DNA from: Pseudomonadota bacterium
GTDB lineage: Bacteria > Myxococcota_A > Polyangia > Fen-1088
Assembly (NCBI GenBank): GCA_023438785.1
Contig: JAEXQJ010000087.1
Coordinates: 1 to 8,430 of the forward strand
Length of the DNA: 8,430 bases
Reading direction: 5' to 3'
Shown here: one piece after another, positions 5,979-8,430 of the stretch
Numbering within the stretch: position 1 is the stretch's first letter
Layout of the letters: each line of letters starts with the position of its first letter
Notes under the pieces: generated by a model
What the model was told of the DNA's origin: nothing
Databases searched by the model: none
What the model saw: only the letters and a program-made list of their open reading frames with translations
Translations under genes and position numbers: made by a program

Positions 5979-7076
5979 ATGCGTGGACAGCAGAGTTTCA
6001 GAAGCTTGGCTCTCACGGTGGTTGCTCTCGCCATGGGCTGTGGCAGCGGCTCGAACGGCGACACCCAGACTGGCCCGACGGGCGATGCGAGTGTGAACCC
6101 GGGCGGCGACTCGTCGACGCCCGTTCAGGGCAAAGACGCGCAGGCGCGTGATCGCTCAGGGGCGCCCGTGGGGGTGACCTGGAGCGTGGCCGAGTCCGGG
6201 ACCGACAAGGGCCTGTCTGCCGTCATCTGGGCCGGCGATCGTTTTATCGCCGTCGGTGACGGCGGCACGGTGCTCGAGTCCCCGGACGGGGTCACCTGGA
6301 CCGCGCTCGCCAGCGGAGTCACCGACGACCTGCGCAGCCTGACCTGGACGGGCACGCGCCTGGTGGCGGTGGCCGCCGACGGCAAGATTCTCACCTCGGA
6401 GAACGGAACATCCTGGACCGAACGAGGCACCAATCTGAAGAAGCTCATGCGCCAGGTCGCCTGGACCGGCAAGCTGCTCTCGGCGGTGGGCAGGGAAGGC
6501 AATACCGCGGTCTCCAGCGACGGCGTCACCTGGACCACGCGCGAGAACATGGACCTCTATACCTTCGTGCCCACCAGCGCCGTGTGGACGGGGAACGAGC
6601 TGATCTGGGTGGGCTACAACAGCCTGACCGAGGTCACTTTCAACGAAGGCATGGCCTTCGCCACCAAAAACGGCGTGACCTTCACGAGCCTATCGCCGGG
6701 GTACCAGTGCAACAGCCTATTTGGCGTCGCTTGGAACGGCTCCGAGGCCATCTCCGGGCTGACGATGGACTACAACGGGACCCTCATCGGTGCTGGTCGG
6801 AACGGCGAGATGTTCACCATGACCTTGGGCAACTGGTACTCGGGCCGGTGGGGAGAAGGGGCCACGGCCACGCGGGATGTCTACGCGGTGGTGTGGACCG
6901 GATCCGAGGCCGTGGCCGTGGGCGAGGGCGGACTGGTCCTGCGATCGACCACCGGTCAACATCGCGACTGGACCAGGAGCGATGTCCCCAAGGGCGCGGA
7001 CTTCACCTCGCTGGCCTGGAACGACGACCGTCTGGTCGCCGTGGGCAGCGCCGGGACGATCATCACGTCACCATGA
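5979..7076 (+). CDS. Lipoprotein with seven-bladed beta-propeller repeats
   Basis: A 365-residue predicted lipoprotein. Its signal peptide (core LALTVVALAMG) ends at Cys21, the likely lipidation site, followed by a Gly/Ser/Asp/Thr-rich linker to about residue 62. The rest is built of repeats of the form xxVxWxGxRxVAVGxxGxxLxSxDGVTW, as in Ycf48-like/sialidase-type propellers. Repeat Trp residues are at 84, 123, 162, 203, 252, 306 and 347, so seven repeats are visible. Repeats four and five are longer and carry inserts. The GVTW at 65-68, before the first full repeat, could supply the missing outer strand of the last repeat and close the ring. It is probably a surface binding protein; no catalytic residues are recognised and the ligand is unknown. 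It appears to be a separate unit after the hydrolase. Confidence 0.87.
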   Translation: MRGQQSFRSLALTVVALAMGCGSGSNGDTQTGPTGDASVNPGGDSSTPVQGKDAQARDRSGAPVGVTWSVAESGTDKGLSAVIWAGDRFIAVGDGGTVLESPDGVTWTALASGVTDDLRSLTWTGTRLVAVAADGKILTSENGTSWTERGTNLKKLMRQVAWTGKLLSAVGREGNTAVSSDGVTWTTRENMDLYTFVPTSAVWTGNELIWVGYNSLTEVTFNEGMAFATKNGVTFTSLSPGYQCNSLFGVAWNGSEAISGLTMDYNGTLIGAGRNGEMFTMTLGNWYSGRWGEGATATRDVYAVVWTGSEAVAVGEGGLVLRSTTGQHRDWTRSDVPKGADFTSLAWNDDRLVAVGSAGTIITSP

Positions 7077-7164
7077 CGGAGCGTCCGCGCACTGCACGGC
7101 CACGGGCGTGACGTAAACGCGGCGGGAGGCTTCCTATAGATGGTTTGCACCAGGGAGCGATCGC

Positions 7165-7338
7165 GTGACCAGCCGCCTTGAGGAAGGCCCGGACCGGCTG
7201 CTCGCGGCACTGCTCGGGCTCAAGGCGTTGCTTCTCCTGGTCGTGCGGCCTGAGGTGCTGTGGCCGGCGCGAGACGCTGCGTGGGCTCGACCTGAGCAGG
7301 GCTCGTCTCCCACCCCGTCACAAGCCTCACCGAGATGA
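7165..7338 (+). CDS. Putative 57-residue small membrane protein
   Basis: A short ORF starting with GTG and preceded by a good AGGGAG site (7152-7157) with seven-base spacing. The product starts TSRLEEGPD and has a hydrophobic stretch at about 11-28 (LLAALLGLKALLLLVV), interrupted by one Lys. It ends in a Pro/Ser-rich tail. Third positions are G/C-rich over the first 35 codons and less so at the end. A TATAGA at 7135-7140 could be a -10 element, but no good -35 was found. The stop at 7336-7338 lies inside the convergent lipoprotein gene, so the two ORFs overlap by 12 bases. It could be a real small protein or the remains of a larger membrane-protein gene that lost its 3' part. Confidence 0.38.
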   Translation: MTSRLEEGPDRLLAALLGLKALLLLVVRPEVLWPARDAAWARPEQGSSPTPSQASPR

Positions 7339-8262
7339 TTCCGTTCCGACGATGTGGATCACGAAGTTCACAAAACCACCTCCATCGGGAGCTGTCACCG
7401 ATACCTGAACATCGCCGGTATAGGTTGCAAGTCCGACACCAGCGCCCGCGCCGGAGCGCGCGAGGTTCACAAGCCTGACGACGACGGGTGGACCACTGTA
7501 GGTTTCGTCTCCGCTGTTGTCGTCCTCGGAAATCCCGGATGGAGTCAAGGTGAGGGCGTCGTTGATCGAGGCAATCCTGAACGAGCACCTTGGCTCGGAC
7601 ACATCGGTCCAGACTCCGTTGAGGTTGACGCTGATGGTGCTGGATTCGCCGTGCTGGAAAAGGTGGCAGGGGGTGCCGTTGCCGTCAATCGTTATGCTCC
7701 CATAGAGTTCCGCTAGGCTGCCGGAGTCGCTTTCGCTGTACTGGATGCGCGTCAGCTGTGCCGTAATCTCGACGGGCCCAGGCGTCGCGCCGCCGCTCCC
7801 AGAGCTGCCTCCGCTTCCCGCCGCGCCGTCACCAGCGCCGCCGGCACCGCTCGCATCTCCAGTTGCGCTCGCATCTCCAGTTGCGCTCGCATCGCCGTCC
7901 GCATCACCCGCATCGTCGACGCTGCTACCAGCGTCCTGCGGGGGCTCCGCCGTGTCAGGCGTGCTTGCGGGCGTGTCGATGGCGTCTGCCCCTTGACCAG
8001 ACTCCGCGGTCCCGACCTCGGCCGAGTCGTAACCCGAGTCGAAGGCGTCACTCCCTAGAGCCGCATCTCTTCCGGTGCAGGTGACGCCATCGGAAGACTT
8101 GCAGCACACGCCGGCGCTCTCTCCGGGCTCAATGCCGCAGACGAATCCGGTTGGGCAATATCTGCTGTCGGTGCAGCCGATCTTGGACGGGTCGTTGAAA
8201 CATCCGGCGAGCAGCGCAGAGGCCAGCAGCGGAAGCGCCAGAATCGGGCCAGGCGTGCGCAT
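7327..8262 (-). CDS. Cys-rich lipoprotein with Asp/Ala/Gly-rich linker
   Basis: A 311-residue predicted lipoprotein. The signal peptide (core ILALPLLASALLAG) ends in a canonical LLAGC lipobox with Cys21. A Cys-rich module follows (C30, C36, C42, C53, C54, C62; CTDSRYCPTGFVC), similar in spacing to that of the left lipoprotein. Residues about 64-150 are low-complexity Asp/Ala/Ser/Gly, including DASATG twice. The C-terminal domain, about 151-311, is beta-rich with C209 and C226 that may form a disulfide (THR-free segments such as LYGSITIDG and RLVNLA). Its function is not recognised. The ATG at 8262 shares one base with the stop of the upstream gene (TAATG) and is preceded by a G-run about nine bases away. 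A longer open frame reaches 8415 but overlaps the real upstream gene. It is the lipoprotein partner in the right-hand TPR/PEGA block. Confidence 0.85.
   Translation of the reverse strand: MRTPGPILALPLLASALLAGCFNDPSKIGCTDSRYCPTGFVCGIEPGESAGVCCKSSDGVTCTGRDAALGSDAFDSGYDSAEVGTAESGQGADAIDTPASTPDTAEPPQDAGSSVDDAGDADGDASATGDASATGDASGAGGAGDGAAGSGGSSGSGGATPGPVEITAQLTRIQYSESDSGSLAELYGSITIDGNGTPCHLFQHGESSTISVNLNGVWTDVSEPRCSFRIASINDALTLTPSGISEDDNSGDETYSGPPVVVRLVNLARSGAGAGVGLATYTGDVQVSVTAPDGGGFVNFVIHIVGTESSR
7851..7886 (-). repeat. Two perfect 18-base tandem repeats in the lipoprotein linker
   Basis: TCGCATCTCCAGTTGCGC occurs twice back to back (plus-strand reading, 7851-7868 and 7869-7886), and a degenerate third copy begins at 7887. 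It encodes the DASATG repeats of the linker, so its length can change in frame by six residues. Confidence 0.8.
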
Positions 8263-8430
8263 TAGAATGTCCCCCCGACAGCAGCGCCCGCCATGCCTGG
8301 ACCCGCTGTCGGAACCAGAGCCGTGGTCGTCGCCTCCCGTCCGCCTCGTGTCCCCAAGTAGTACAGGACCGCCCCCGCTGCGAGGCAGGTAGCCCCCACT
8401 CCGTAGCCTATCCACCCGAGCGTCTTGTAG
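8262..8430 (-). CDS. C-terminal end of a TPR/PEGA-type membrane protein (partial)
   Basis: This frame is open from the window edge to TAA at 8262-8264 and gives 55 residues. It has a hydrophobic segment (GYGVGATCLAAGAVLYYLG), then a polar stretch with TRGGRE, and ends ALVPTAGPGMAGAAVGGTF. That tail is the same type as in the TPR/PEGA protein at 979-1986 (membrane segment, polar spacer, AVAPTVGG, aromatic last residue). I therefore call it the C-terminus of a TPR/PEGA-family protein whose N-terminal domains lie beyond the window. Its stop overlaps the lipoprotein ATG (TAATG), so the two are probably translationally coupled. The domain assignment rests on tail similarity only; no TPR or PEGA sequence is inside the window. 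Confidence 0.7.
   Translation of the reverse strand, partial: YKTLGWIGYGVGATCLAAGAVLYYLGTRGGREATTTALVPTAGPGMAGAAVGGTF

Noticed and set aside
5792..6151. Plus-strand open frame beginning just after the hydrolase stop
   Set aside because: Overlaps the signal peptide and linker of the propeller lipoprotein in another frame; no motif and poor codon bias.
7849..7900. Tandem 18-base repeats as a CRISPR-like array
   Set aside because: There are no spacers, only two perfect copies, and they keep the reading frame of a low-complexity linker.
8263..8415. N-terminal extension of the right lipoprotein
   Set aside because: It would bury the signal peptide and overlaps the protein-like end of the upstream gene in another frame.

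Overview
The window is GC-rich and coding-dense, with strongly GC-biased third codon positions. The left and right minus-strand blocks encode TPR/PEGA-type envelope proteins and Cys-rich lipoproteins with Asp/Ser/Gly-rich linkers. A surface lipoprotein with a beta-propeller lies between them. This mixture is typical of Myxococcota (Polyangia-like deltaproteobacteria). That placement is inferred from gene style, not from a marker gene.

Layout. Positions 1-122 carry no convincing gene but have several short hairpins. A three-gene minus-strand operon runs from 2996 down to 123: a single-pass PEGA-like membrane protein (1983-2996), a TPR + PEGA protein (979-1986, ATGA overlap with the first) and a Cys-rich lipoprotein with two carboxypeptidase-regulatory-like modules (123-971, 7-base gap). 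A good sigma70-like promoter (TTGTGC-17-TATACA, 3108-3136) sits about 110 bases upstream of the first gene. The divergent plus-strand group starts with an Fpg/Nei-family DNA glycosylase (3272-4129, GTG start inside a hairpin). It continues with an unrecognised ORF overlapping the fpg stop (4129-4611), a possible continuation of that ORF in another frame (4608-4769), and an alpha/beta hydrolase (4868-5791). Next comes a lipoprotein with seven propeller-type repeats (5979-7076), then a 57-codon putative small membrane protein (7165-7338). The small ORF ends 12 bases inside a convergent minus-strand lipoprotein gene (7327-8262). That lipoprotein is preceded, with a TAATG overlap, by the C-terminal 55 residues of another TPR/PEGA-type protein that runs off the right edge (8262-8430).

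How it fits together. The two minus-strand blocks share one design: a TPR/PEGA-type protein with a characteristic TM + VxPTxG tail, directly followed by a Cys-rich lipoprotein in tight translational coupling. This suggests a repeated envelope module, probably one membrane-anchored scaffold plus one lipoprotein partner, present twice within 8.4 kb. The plus-strand block mixes base-excision repair with a hydrolase and an unknown protein, and the sequence shows no obvious functional link between them. I see no CRISPR array, rRNA, tRNA, transposase or clear phage gene. I found no convincing novel defence or mobile system. The most interesting items are the duplicated operon layout, the variant Fpg with its sequestered start, and a possible frameshift in the unknown gene after fpg.
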